Source of the DNA: Phycisphaerae bacterium
GTDB taxonomy: Bacteria > Planctomycetota > Phycisphaerae > UBA1845 > Fen-1342
Reading direction: 5' to 3'
DNA length: 5,103 nucleotides
NCBI GenBank assembly: GCA_020058145.1
Contig: JAGVEP010000347.1
Span: 1 to 5,103, forward strand
The notes under the pieces are model-generated. The model had not been told where the DNA came from, did no database searches, and was given only the letters and a program-made list of their open reading frames with translations. Positions 1 to 5,103 of this stretch are shown here, piece after piece; positions within the stretch are counted from its first letter, which is position 1, and every line of letters begins with the position of its first letter. The translations under genes were made by a program, and so were the position numbers.

Positions 1-2
1 CG

Positions 3-38
3 GTTGTGGCACAACTGGTGGCGGAGGACGAATCGTAG
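3..38 (+). CDS. Possible C-terminal end of an upstream gene (partial)
   Basis: Eleven open codons reading VVAQLVAEDES followed by TAG (36-38) could be the tail of a gene that starts before the window. The composition (acidic, hydrophilic end) is ordinary for a protein C-terminus, but the piece is too short to identify. In planctomycetes a zinc-finger/kinase pair is often preceded by an ECF sigma factor gene, so that is a reasonable guess and nothing more. The frame starting at base 1 is also open, to a TAA at 73-75, and cannot be excluded. The proposed stop lies inside a REP-like repeat, as does the stop of the next gene. Confidence 0.3.
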   Translation, partial: VVAQLVAEDES

Positions 39-59
39 CGTGGGCGCGGCCCACCAATC
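34..59 (-). repeat. REP-like palindromic repeat, copy 1 (inverted)
   Basis: On the reverse strand this reads GATTGGTGGGC, then CGC, then GCCCACGCTACG, nearly the same as copy 3 at 414-439. The core is a 6-bp stem GTGGGC/GCCCAC around a 3-nt loop. It is oriented opposite to copies 2 and 3 and overlaps the TAG of the possible upstream gene. Repeats of this form typically sit between genes in large GC-rich genomes. It has no T-run, so it is not a conventional terminator. Confidence 0.75.
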
Positions 60-95
60 AGAGCCGCGCCCGTAAGGCAGCGGAGGTAGGTGTCG

Positions 96-122
96 GCAGA
101 TGGTGGGCGGTGCCCACGCTGC
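96..122 (+). repeat. REP-like palindromic repeat, copy 2
   Basis: The inner stem is GTGGGC (103-108) / GCCCAC (112-117) around a GGT loop. An outer GCAG (96-99) / CTGC (119-122) stem is separated from it by an ATG bulge. The outer stem differs in sequence from that of copy 3 (CGTAGG/CCTACG) but still pairs, which suggests the folded form is maintained. The ATG at 100-102 lies in the bulge, which makes it a poor candidate for the start of the next gene. Confidence 0.7.
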
Positions 123-130
123 AACGGTAT

Positions 131-134
131 GGAG
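131..134 (+). promoter_or_regulatory. Ribosome binding site deciding the zinc-finger gene start
   Basis: GGAG lies 7 bases before the ATG at 142. A stronger GGAGG at 82-86 is 13 bases from the alternative ATG at 100, a long spacing, and that ATG belongs to a REP-like repeat. This favours 142. Confidence 0.5.
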
Positions 135-141
135 CGACGTG

Positions 142-411
142 ATGGCCGGATGCCCGGACAACCAGACGCTACTGGCGCTCGCCCGCGGCGAGCTGCCCGC
201 GGAGCAGGCGGCCGCGACAGACAACCACGTCGAGCAATGCCGCCGCTGCGCGAAAACGCTGGCGGCCCTGGACGTGGACGCCGACCTGGTCGCCGAAATC
301 CGCGACCTGGAACAGGCGCGAGCGGAACTGGGATCGGCCCTGGCCGGACTGAGAGAGGTGGAGGAGCGCATTTCGACGACGCTGTTCGGCGGCGCAGCAC
401 CGCGGGCGTAG
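142..411 (+). CDS. Small zinc-finger (HxxxCxxC, zf-HC2/anti-sigma-like) protein with coiled-coil tail
   Basis: An 89-residue protein starting MAGCPDNQTLLALARGEL. Likely zinc ligands are C4, H29, C33 and C36 (C-x24-H-x3-C-x2-C). The pattern CP...L..L..G.L......HVEQCRRC is the zinc-binding motif of anti-sigma factors and, in planctomycetes, of the N-terminus of many Ser/Thr kinases. Residues about 47-81 are charged heptad-like sequence (DLVAEIRDLEQARAEL) and probably form a coiled coil. There is no membrane helix or signal peptide, so it should be cytoplasmic. The start at 142 is chosen because GGAG lies 7 bases upstream and because an upstream ATG at 100 falls inside a REP-like repeat; that choice would add 14 residues. 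The gene lies 122 bases before a kinase gene that lacks this module, so it may act as a detached regulatory or docking part of that kinase or as an anti-sigma factor (inference). Its TAG stop is part of repeat copy 3. Confidence 0.75.
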   Translation: MAGCPDNQTLLALARGELPAEQAAATDNHVEQCRRCAKTLAALDVDADLVAEIRDLEQARAELGSALAGLREVEERISTTLFGGAAPRA

Positions 412-439
412 GCGATTGGTGGGCGGTGCCCACCCTACG
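407..439 (+). repeat. REP-like palindromic repeat, copy 3
   Basis: The most complete copy. The outer stem CGTAGG (407-412) / CCTACG (434-439) and inner stem GTGGGC (419-424) / GCCCAC (428-433) have a GGT loop, and a one-sided bulge of about six bases (413-418) separates the stems. A 5' bulged hairpin of this kind is typical of REP sequences. The stop codon of the zinc-finger gene (409-411) is part of the outer stem. Translations of this repeat give strings such as WWAVPTL and VGWAPPTN, which I recall as common in spurious predicted proteins of planctomycetes; that is from memory and not checked here. Confidence 0.75.
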
Positions 440-446
440 CTCGCCA

Positions 447-476
447 TTGCGTCGGCGGTGTCGCGGTGGGTATACT
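447..476 (+). promoter_or_regulatory. Sigma70-like promoter for the kinase gene
   Basis: TTGCGT (447-452, 3 of 6 consensus) and TATACT (471-476, 5 of 6 consensus) are separated by 18 bases. The -10 box stands out as AT-rich in a GC-rich region. Transcription would begin near 483 and give a leader of about 50 bases before the GTG at 534. This would let the kinase be expressed apart from the zinc-finger gene. Predicted from sequence only. Confidence 0.45.
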
Positions 477-533
477 CGTATTTGAGGGTCACGCGTTCGC
501 AACTTCGCGATCTGCCGCCCGACGGACCGGCTC

Positions 534-2963
534 GTGGATACGACGTTTACGCACGCAACGGCGCCAGGCGACCGACGTGACCAGCCGGGCGTGCGCGATC
601 CCGGCGAAATTCCGAACTATGACCTCCTGAGCTTCATCAAATCCGGCGGCTTCGGCGACGTGTGGCTGGCGCGCGAGCGCGTCACCGGCGTGCGACGGGC
701 TGTGAAAGTGCTGATGAAGTCCGAAGCTGAGCGAGCCGCGCGCGACATCGCAGGCGTGCGCCGCTATCAGCGTTGTACCCACAACCACCCCCACCTGCTC
801 CAAATCCTCACCGTCGGCGAGACCGAACGTTGCTTCTACTATGTGATGGAGGCGGCGGACAACGCGCAGAGCCACGAAGCGACGAAGCTACGGAGCGACA
901 AAGCCGCGGACGAGCCGAGTTCTGAACCCCCATACACCCCGACCACCCTGCGAACGGTGATCGGCGCAACGGGCCGGTTTGAGGCCCGGACGGCCCTGGC
1001 GCTCGTGCAGAAGCTGGTTTCCGCCGTGAGTCGCCTGCACGAGCAAGGTCTGGCCCATTACGACCTCAAGCCCGACAACATCTTGATGGTTGAGGGTCAG
1101 CCCAAGATTGCCGATGTCGGTCTGGTTGACTTGCGCGCGGAGCCGCCGCCGCACTCTGGCACGCCGCTCTACATGACGCCGCAGGGACACGCCGATGACC
1201 TGTACGCGCTCGGGCGTATCCTGTACGAGCTCGTTTCCGGCCGCCCGGCGCTGGATTTTCCCCGCTTGCCGCCGGAATTGCTGCGGACGCCGCCAGCCGA
1301 GCTAACCGCCGCTCTGACGATTCTCAATCGTGCGTGCCAGGCCGACCCGCACCGGCGTTTTGCGTCTGTGGACGAGCTCAGCACGGCGCTGGTCGCGGCC
1401 CTGCGCGTTGACGGCCGCATGCACGCTCGCTGGCGGCGACTCTCATGGCGTACAAAGACGTTGCTCGCCGCGACCGGTCTGCTGGTGACGTTCGGCGTCT
1501 GCTATGCGGCCGAGGTCGTGTATAGCCGGGTCGTACCGCGGCGCAGATCCGTACACGCAATACCGTTGGCGCCGGCGGATTTCAAACTCGTCGCGGAGCC
1601 CACGCCGGACCGGGCCGGGGCCAGGTTGTATCCCTATCTGCGGCTGAAAAGCACGGCTCTACCGGAGGGTGGCCACTACGTTCAGGGTCTGGCGCGCCCG
1701 CTGGAGAACTTCGTGGTGGACTATCACTTGCTCTGCCGACGACCCTGGGGCGCGCTCCAGATGGGCCTGGCGGATCAGGCGCAGGGCGGCTGTGCCGTGC
1801 GTGCCGGGCTCCGTGGTCAACCCGACGGAATCGGGTTGCGGACGATGCTGGAAACGGAAAACGACGGGGCCCGCCAGAGATCGGAGCATTTCCTGTTCGG
1901 CCATCCTCAGCCGGGGTTGCAGTACGTCCTGCGGCTCGCCCGTTGCGGGGAGGAAATCGTGCTGACCCTTTGGCCGCTGGCGCGCCGCACTGACCAGCCG
2001 CTCGTATTGCGCATTCCACTGCCGAAGCCCGGGTTCCGGGTCGGATTTCTGACGTTTGACTGCACTTCCGGTAGCGCCCTGGACCAAATGGACTTGCTGG
2101 GTGTGCAGGTTGCGGAGTACTCGGCGCCGTTGACGCGGATCGATCAAGACCTGCCGGAGGTGGTGGCGGCCAACACGCGAGCCAGGCGCGTCACGCCCGC
2201 GTTCGTGCCGGAGATCGCGACACAAACGGTGCCTTGGGAAGCGGCCGAGAATCTGCTGGCCGGCCGGCGGCATCCGTACGATTCCGACTTGTGGATGTCG
2301 GTCGGCAATTGGTCCTGGTGGTCCGACGCCATGCCGGGCACGACGGCGAAAACCGTCCGCTGCGTCCCGTTTTCGACCGAACAGCGCCGCAGCCATCCGC
2401 AAGGCGAGTATTACGGCGGATTCCAGCTTTTGCGGTTCGACGGGGCCCGCTTCGCGGACTTCGACGCCACGGTGCGCATTAAGCTGCTGTACACGGCGGA
2501 CGGTGTTGAATATCAGCCGTTCGCGTGCGAGTCACACGAGGGAATGGTGGGCTTGGGGCTTCGTTGGCAGGATCAGTTGCCGTCTGCCGGCGCCTGGGGC
2601 GGCGGCTATGTCGCCTTCCTGAAACTGGCACCCAGTCCAGCGAGCGAGCCAGTCGTGGCCTGGCAGCGGCGCCCTGGCTTAGTGCTCGATTCGGACACCT
2701 GGGGTTTTGCCGTACGTCCGACGCTTGGGGAAAGCCCCGAGGCGATCTCCGCGCCCGTCGCACGGGATATAGCCTTGTCACCCGACGGCTTCCGGCTCCG
2801 GATGCATGCCGCCGGAGCACACTTCCAGATCTTCGTCAACGACCGGCCCGTTCTCACAGTGGAGGATCGCGACTCGGGTCATTTCCGAGCGGGCCGCATC
2901 GCGCTGTTCGCCTCCCGGTTGATGGCGACGTTCGAGTCACTGGAAGTCACGCCGCTGGACTGA
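534..2963 (+). CDS. Membrane-anchored Hanks-type Ser/Thr protein kinase with two extracytoplasmic beta-sandwich (LamG/DUF1080-like) domains
   Basis: An 809-residue protein. The kinase domain covers about residues 28-290: P-loop IKSGGFGDVW (35-44), ATP lysine K58 in AVKVL, catalytic loop HYDLKPDN (175-182; D177, K179, N182), metal-binding D194 in ADVGL, then GTPLYMTPQG and DDLYALGRILYELVSG. It resembles the planctomycete/verrucomicrobial kinase type with FYYVMEAAD and a short activation segment. Oddities: Lys36 replaces the first P-loop Gly, HRD is HYD (non-RD), DFG is DVG, APE is TPQ. Residues about 112-128 are an extra loop encoded by a period-8 DNA repeat. A membrane helix lies at about 309-326 after an Arg-rich stretch. 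Outside, two ConA-like domains are suggested at about 348-526 and 588-807; the second ends with DGFRLRMHAAGAHFQIFVND and AGRIALFA, typical of LamG/DUF1080 folds. The GTG start is forced: a TGA lies in frame at 483-485, no other start codon follows it, and the next Met (61) is past the P-loop. No clear Shine-Dalgarno precedes it. Its substrate is unknown. Confidence 0.92.
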   Translation: MDTTFTHATAPGDRRDQPGVRDPGEIPNYDLLSFIKSGGFGDVWLARERVTGVRRAVKVLMKSEAERAARDIAGVRRYQRCTHNHPHLLQILTVGETERCFYYVMEAADNAQSHEATKLRSDKAADEPSSEPPYTPTTLRTVIGATGRFEARTALALVQKLVSAVSRLHEQGLAHYDLKPDNILMVEGQPKIADVGLVDLRAEPPPHSGTPLYMTPQGHADDLYALGRILYELVSGRPALDFPRLPPELLRTPPAELTAALTILNRACQADPHRRFASVDELSTALVAALRVDGRMHARWRRLSWRTKTLLAATGLLVTFGVCYAAEVVYSRVVPRRRSVHAIPLAPADFKLVAEPTPDRAGARLYPYLRLKSTALPEGGHYVQGLARPLENFVVDYHLLCRRPWGALQMGLADQAQGGCAVRAGLRGQPDGIGLRTMLETENDGARQRSEHFLFGHPQPGLQYVLRLARCGEEIVLTLWPLARRTDQPLVLRIPLPKPGFRVGFLTFDCTSGSALDQMDLLGVQVAEYSAPLTRIDQDLPEVVAANTRARRVTPAFVPEIATQTVPWEAAENLLAGRRHPYDSDLWMSVGNWSWWSDAMPGTTAKTVRCVPFSTEQRRSHPQGEYYGGFQLLRFDGARFADFDATVRIKLLYTADGVEYQPFACESHEGMVGLGLRWQDQLPSAGAWGGGYVAFLKLAPSPASEPVVAWQRRPGLVLDSDTWGFAVRPTLGESPEAISAPVARDIALSPDGFRLRMHAAGAHFQIFVNDRPVLTVEDRDSGHFRAGRIALFASRLMATFESLEVTPLD
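873..904 (+). repeat. Period-8 tandem repeat inside the kinase gene (4 copies)
   Basis: Four head-to-tail octamers: CACGAAGC, GACGAAGC, TACGGAGC, GACAAAGC. A degraded fifth may follow. The consensus is NACGAAGC with substitutions growing toward the 3' end. Because 8 is not a multiple of 3, the repeat is read in changing frames and yields the polar sequence SHEATKLRSDKA in the kinase loop between the VMEAAD strand and the TLRTVI helix. Confidence 0.75.
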
Positions 2964-2979
2964 ACTCGCCACCAGCGGC
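2951..2979 (+). other. Hairpin spanning the kinase stop codon
   Basis: GCCGCTGG (2951-2958) and CCAGCGGC (2972-2979) form a perfect 8-bp inverted repeat. The 13-base loop contains the TGA stop (2961-2963). It has no T-run. It may stabilise the mRNA end or act with the following terminator-like stem. Confidence 0.5.
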
Positions 2980-2990
2980 CGACTGGCAGC

Positions 2991-3013
2991 TCGAGTTTCC
3001 ACAACTCGATTTT
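2991..3013 (+). terminator. Probable rho-independent terminator after the kinase gene
   Basis: TCGAGTT (2991-2997) and AACTCGA (3003-3009) form a perfect 7-bp stem with a TCCAC loop, followed at once by TTTT (3010-3013). The stem is short and only moderately GC-rich, so termination may be partial. Its place between the kinase stop and a new promoter fits a transcription unit boundary. Confidence 0.5.
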
Positions 3014-3016
3014 CCG

Positions 3017-3045
3017 TTGACTTTGTCGTTTCGAAACCCTAGCCT
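3017..3045 (+). promoter_or_regulatory. Candidate sigma70-like promoter for the subtilase gene
   Basis: TTGACT (3017-3022, 5 of 6 consensus) lies 17 bases before TAGCCT (3040-3045, 3 of 6). The -35 box and spacing are good, the -10 box is weak. Transcription near 3052 would give a leader of about 90 bases. The promoter lies right after the terminator-like stem. Confidence 0.4.
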
Positions 3046-3064
3046 GGGTGAATCTGGAGTCTGT

Positions 3065-3083
3065 GCATCCGGGGTGCGGATGC
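3065..3083 (+). other. Leader hairpin upstream of the subtilase
   Basis: GCATCC (3065-3070) and GGATGC (3078-3083) pair perfectly around a 7-base loop GGGGTGC. It falls inside the predicted 5' leader. It is too small to match a known riboswitch class; a role in mRNA stability or translation is possible but unproven. Confidence 0.35.
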
Positions 3084-3129
3084 CCTGGGTAGTATCGCTG
3101 CTTTCTTCTGGACCAACGTGGCTTGAATG

Positions 3130-3135
3130 AAGGAG
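3130..3135 (+). promoter_or_regulatory. Strong Shine-Dalgarno site of the subtilase
   Basis: AAGGAG ends 9 bases before the ATG at 3145. It overlaps an in-frame upstream ATG (3127-3129) that has no such site before it, so 3145 is the better start. Confidence 0.7.
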
Positions 3136-3144
3136 TACAGGAAA

Positions 3145-5103
3145 ATGCGACAGTGCTTGATAATTGGGCTTTTCGTGGCGCTCGGAGCGGCCGTGGCCGC
3201 CCCCGCCGGTACCATTGATGACGATTTGCAGCTTGTGCTGCTGACCAAGGACGCCGGCGAGTTCGCGCCAGCCATTATCTATCTCAACGACGCGGTCGAC
3301 CTCGACGCGCTCACGGCCAACCTCGATGCCGCGGGCGCCAAGCTCCGCGAGCGCCACGAAGTCGTCGTCCGGACCTTGCAGGCCAAGGCCGCCGCGACCC
3401 AAAAACCGCTGCTGGAATTGCTCGAAACCCTCCAGGCCGCCGGCCAGGTACAATCATACCAGGCCTTCTGGATCGCCAACGCGATCAACGTCGAAGCCAC
3501 CAAGAGCGGCATTGAGCAGCTCGCAGCGCACCCCAGCGTCGAAGTCGTCTATCTGAACTACCCCGTCGAACTGATCGAGCCCACCGGCAGCCGCCCCGCC
3601 GCCGACGGCACGGACGCCGTCGAGCCCGGCATCACCGCAATCCGCGCCCCGGAAGTCTGGGCGCTCGGCATCACCGGCGCAGGCGTGCTCGTTTCCACCA
3701 TGGACACCGGCGTGGATGGCACGCACCCCGCCCTGTCCAGCCGCTGGGCCGGACTCCTGCCCCAGTACGCCGGTCACCCCCAGTGGGCCTGGAAGGATGC
3801 CCTCGGCGGCAGCCCCAACTTCCCCACCGACGGCTATGGCCACGGCACCCACACCATGGGCACGGTCTGCGGCCTCGCCGGCAGCAACCAGATCGGCGTC
3901 GCCCCGGGCGCCTATTGGATCAGCGACAATTGCATCAATCAGGGCGTCGGCCAACCGTTGATCGACGACATCCTCGCCGATTACCAGTGGTTTGCCGATC
4001 CGGACGGTGATCCCAATACCAACTGGGACGTCCCGGCCACTAACTCCAATTCCTGGGGCATCGCCACGTCGCACAACTTCCCGCCGTGGAGCACCCCGTG
4101 CAATCCGGGTTTCTGGGCCGCGATCGACGCGCTCGAATCCGTGGGCTGCGTCGTGCTCTACTCGGCCGGCAATGAAGGCACCACTGGCCTGCGCCGCCCC
4201 GGGGACCGCGCCACCGACGGCTATCGCAATCTCGCGGTGGCAGCCGTGGATGGCAACACTTCCGGTTGGCCGATCGCGAGCTTCTCCTCACGCGGCCCGA
4301 CCAACTGCACACCCGGCGGAGGGTCCGCCATTAAGCCCGAAATCTCCGCGCCAGGCGTCAACGTCCGCTCGGCCTATCCCGGCGGCGGCTACCAGTACAT
4401 GGACGGCACGTCCATGGCCTCGCCGCACATCAACGGCGTGGTCGCCCTCATGCGCCAGGCGTGCCCCGAACTGACGGTCACCCAGATCAAGGAAATCCTC
4501 TATCAAACGGCATACGACCTCGGCACAGCGGGCAAGGACAACAGCTACGGCTGGGGTATGGTCGACGCCTTGGCCGCAGTGACGATGGCCCAGAACTCGT
4601 GTGGGCCGCACGCGCCGTATGCCCAGGCCGGCGCCGCCACGACACCCGTGAGCACGCCCGTGACCATCACGCTGCAGGCCACGGACGACGGGCTGCCGAA
4701 TCCTCCGGGGGCCATGACGTACGTGATCGTATCGCAGCCCGCGCACGGCTCCCTCAGCGATCCGCTGGGTGGCGTAATCCCCGCCGTGCCGTACACGCTC
4801 TTGAGCAACGGCAACCAGGTGATTTACACGCCCACTGCCTACTACAACGGCGCCGACAGCTTTACATTCAAAGCCAACGATGGCGGCACGCCCCCCGACG
4901 GCGGCGACTCGAACGTCGCGACCATCACCCTGACTGTCGGCGGTCCGACGGTCGTCTACTCGTGGAACATGACCGCCAACCCCGGCTGGACCAGCTCCGG
5001 CGGACAGTGGGCTTGGGGCACGCCGACGGGCGGCGGAGGCCAGTACGGCGGCCCCGACCCCACCAGCGGCCACACCGGCACCACGGTCTACGGCTACAAC
5101 CTC
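3145..5103 (+). CDS. Secreted subtilisin-like serine protease (S8, bacillopeptidase F-like), 3' end beyond window
   Basis: 653 codons are visible and no stop is reached. Residues 1 to about 21 are a signal peptide (MRQCLIIGLFVALGAAVAAPA), so the product is exported. About 29-145 resemble an I9-type inhibitory propeptide, ending AAHPSVEVVYLNYP. The S8 domain covers about 165-480, with triad D187 (STMDTG), H233 (GHGTH) and S423 (GTSMASP), and oxyanion Asn343 (SAGNEG); all are intact, so it should be an active endopeptidase. FADPDGDPNTN (283-293) before SNSWG and the FWAAIDALESVGCVV stretch recall bacillopeptidase F-like proteases; the Asp-rich loop may bind calcium. About 488-598 are an Ig/cadherin-like (Big_9 or tandem-95 type) domain with YTPTAYYNGADSFTFKAND. 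From about 604 a Trp/Gly-rich domain begins (PGWTSSGGQWAWGTPTGG) and is cut by the window edge. The mature part has seven Cys, so disulfides are possible. It has its own promoter and Shine-Dalgarno site; its substrate is unknown. Confidence 0.93.
   Translation, partial: MRQCLIIGLFVALGAAVAAPAGTIDDDLQLVLLTKDAGEFAPAIIYLNDAVDLDALTANLDAAGAKLRERHEVVVRTLQAKAAATQKPLLELLETLQAAGQVQSYQAFWIANAINVEATKSGIEQLAAHPSVEVVYLNYPVELIEPTGSRPAADGTDAVEPGITAIRAPEVWALGITGAGVLVSTMDTGVDGTHPALSSRWAGLLPQYAGHPQWAWKDALGGSPNFPTDGYGHGTHTMGTVCGLAGSNQIGVAPGAYWISDNCINQGVGQPLIDDILADYQWFADPDGDPNTNWDVPATNSNSWGIATSHNFPPWSTPCNPGFWAAIDALESVGCVVLYSAGNEGTTGLRRPGDRATDGYRNLAVAAVDGNTSGWPIASFSSRGPTNCTPGGGSAIKPEISAPGVNVRSAYPGGGYQYMDGTSMASPHINGVVALMRQACPELTVTQIKEILYQTAYDLGTAGKDNSYGWGMVDALAAVTMAQNSCGPHAPYAQAGAATTPVSTPVTITLQATDDGLPNPPGAMTYVIVSQPAHGSLSDPLGGVIPAVPYTLLSNGNQVIYTPTAYYNGADSFTFKANDGGTPPDGGDSNVATITLTVGGPTVVYSWNMTANPGWTSSGGQWAWGTPTGGGGQYGGPDPTSGHTGTTVYGYNL

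Larger units (their letters stand above)
34..122. repeat. REPIN-like inverted pair of REP elements
   Basis: Copies 1 and 2 face each other across about 39 bases, giving an 89-base unit that can fold into a long imperfect hairpin. The outer arms match at all but a few positions, and the inner flanks partly pair too (GCCG at 63-66 with CGGC at 94-97). This doublet layout and length match REPINs, the non-autonomous elements mobilised by RAYT transposases (family knowledge). No transposase gene is in the window. Confidence 0.5.

Noticed and set aside
100..141. Earlier ATG start for the zinc-finger protein
   Set aside because: The ATG falls in the bulge of REP copy 2, the added MVGGAHAATVWSDV comes from the repeat, and the ATG at 142 has a better placed GGAG.
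407..439. REP copy 3 as an intrinsic terminator of the zinc-finger gene
   Set aside because: The stem is strong but no T-run follows; the presence of similar copies in both orientations fits a dispersed repeat better.
90..485. Forward open frame of 131 codons across the zinc-finger gene
   Set aside because: Gly/Arg/Pro-rich shadow frame; its WWAVPTL segment is simply the translation of REP copy 3.
1659..2402. Reverse-strand open frame of 247 codons opposite the kinase outer region
   Set aside because: Arg/Gln-rich, no recognisable motif, and the forward frame is continuous with the kinase and shows beta-sandwich patterns.
2525..3130. Forward open frame of 201 codons running past the kinase end
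   Set aside because: It overlaps the kinase in another frame, is Arg/Ser-rich without domains, and would cross the terminator-like stem and the subtilase promoter.
3127..3144. Earlier in-frame ATG for the subtilase (MKEYRK extension)
   Set aside because: It has no ribosome binding site before it, and it overlaps the AAGGAG that serves the ATG at 3145. It would still leave a usable signal peptide, so it is not fully excluded.
3052..3144. Riboswitch in the subtilase leader
   Set aside because: Only a 6-bp hairpin is visible in about 90 bases, with no conserved core of any riboswitch class I know.
3454..4074. Reverse-strand open frame of 206 codons with IGARGDADLVAAGEAADR-like sequence
   Set aside because: Low-complexity translation antisense to the propeptide and catalytic domain of the subtilase; a shadow of the real gene.
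4288..5073. Reverse-strand open frame of 261 codons opposite the subtilase
   Set aside because: It lies antisense to a gene with an intact catalytic triad and clear domains; its Gly/Val/Arg-rich translation shows no domain and is expected from the codon bias of the GC-rich coding strand.

Overview
The window looks like chromosomal DNA of a GC-rich bacterium, most probably a member of the Planctomycetota. This is an inference from gene content and not from a marker gene. The signs are a membrane-anchored Hanks-type kinase with concanavalin-like (LamG/DUF1080-style) folds on its extracytoplasmic side, a small HxxxCxxC zinc-binding protein of the type usually found at the N-terminus of planctomycete kinases, a secreted multidomain subtilase, and GC-rich REP-like palindromes.

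Layout, all on the + strand. Bases 1-38 may hold the last codons of an upstream gene. Bases 34-122 carry two inverted copies of a short palindromic repeat (a REPIN-like doublet), and a third copy lies at 407-439. Between them, 142-411 encodes an 89-residue zinc-finger/coiled-coil protein. A sigma70-like promoter (447-476) precedes a GTG-started kinase gene (534-2963, 809 aa): cytoplasmic kinase domain, one membrane helix, and two tandem beta-sandwich-like outer domains. The kinase gene ends in a hairpin cluster with a terminator-like stem and T-run (2951-3013). A new promoter (3017-3045), a leader hairpin and a strong Shine-Dalgarno site lead into a secreted bacillopeptidase F-like subtilase (3145 to the window edge, 653 codons visible, 3' end missing).

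Functional reading (inference). The zinc-finger protein and the kinase look like one signalling module: the small protein resembles the anti-sigma/kinase-associated zinc-binding motif, and the kinase could sense an envelope ligand through its outer domains. The subtilase has its own promoter and is a separate transcription unit, so a link to the kinase rests only on proximity. The most unusual points are the altered catalytic motifs of the kinase (Lys for the first P-loop Gly, HYD, DVG, TPQ), a period-8 DNA repeat inside its coding sequence that produces an extra loop, the split of the zinc-finger module from the kinase, and the REP-like copies that touch the stop codons. I see no RNA gene, CRISPR array, insertion sequence or prophage element.
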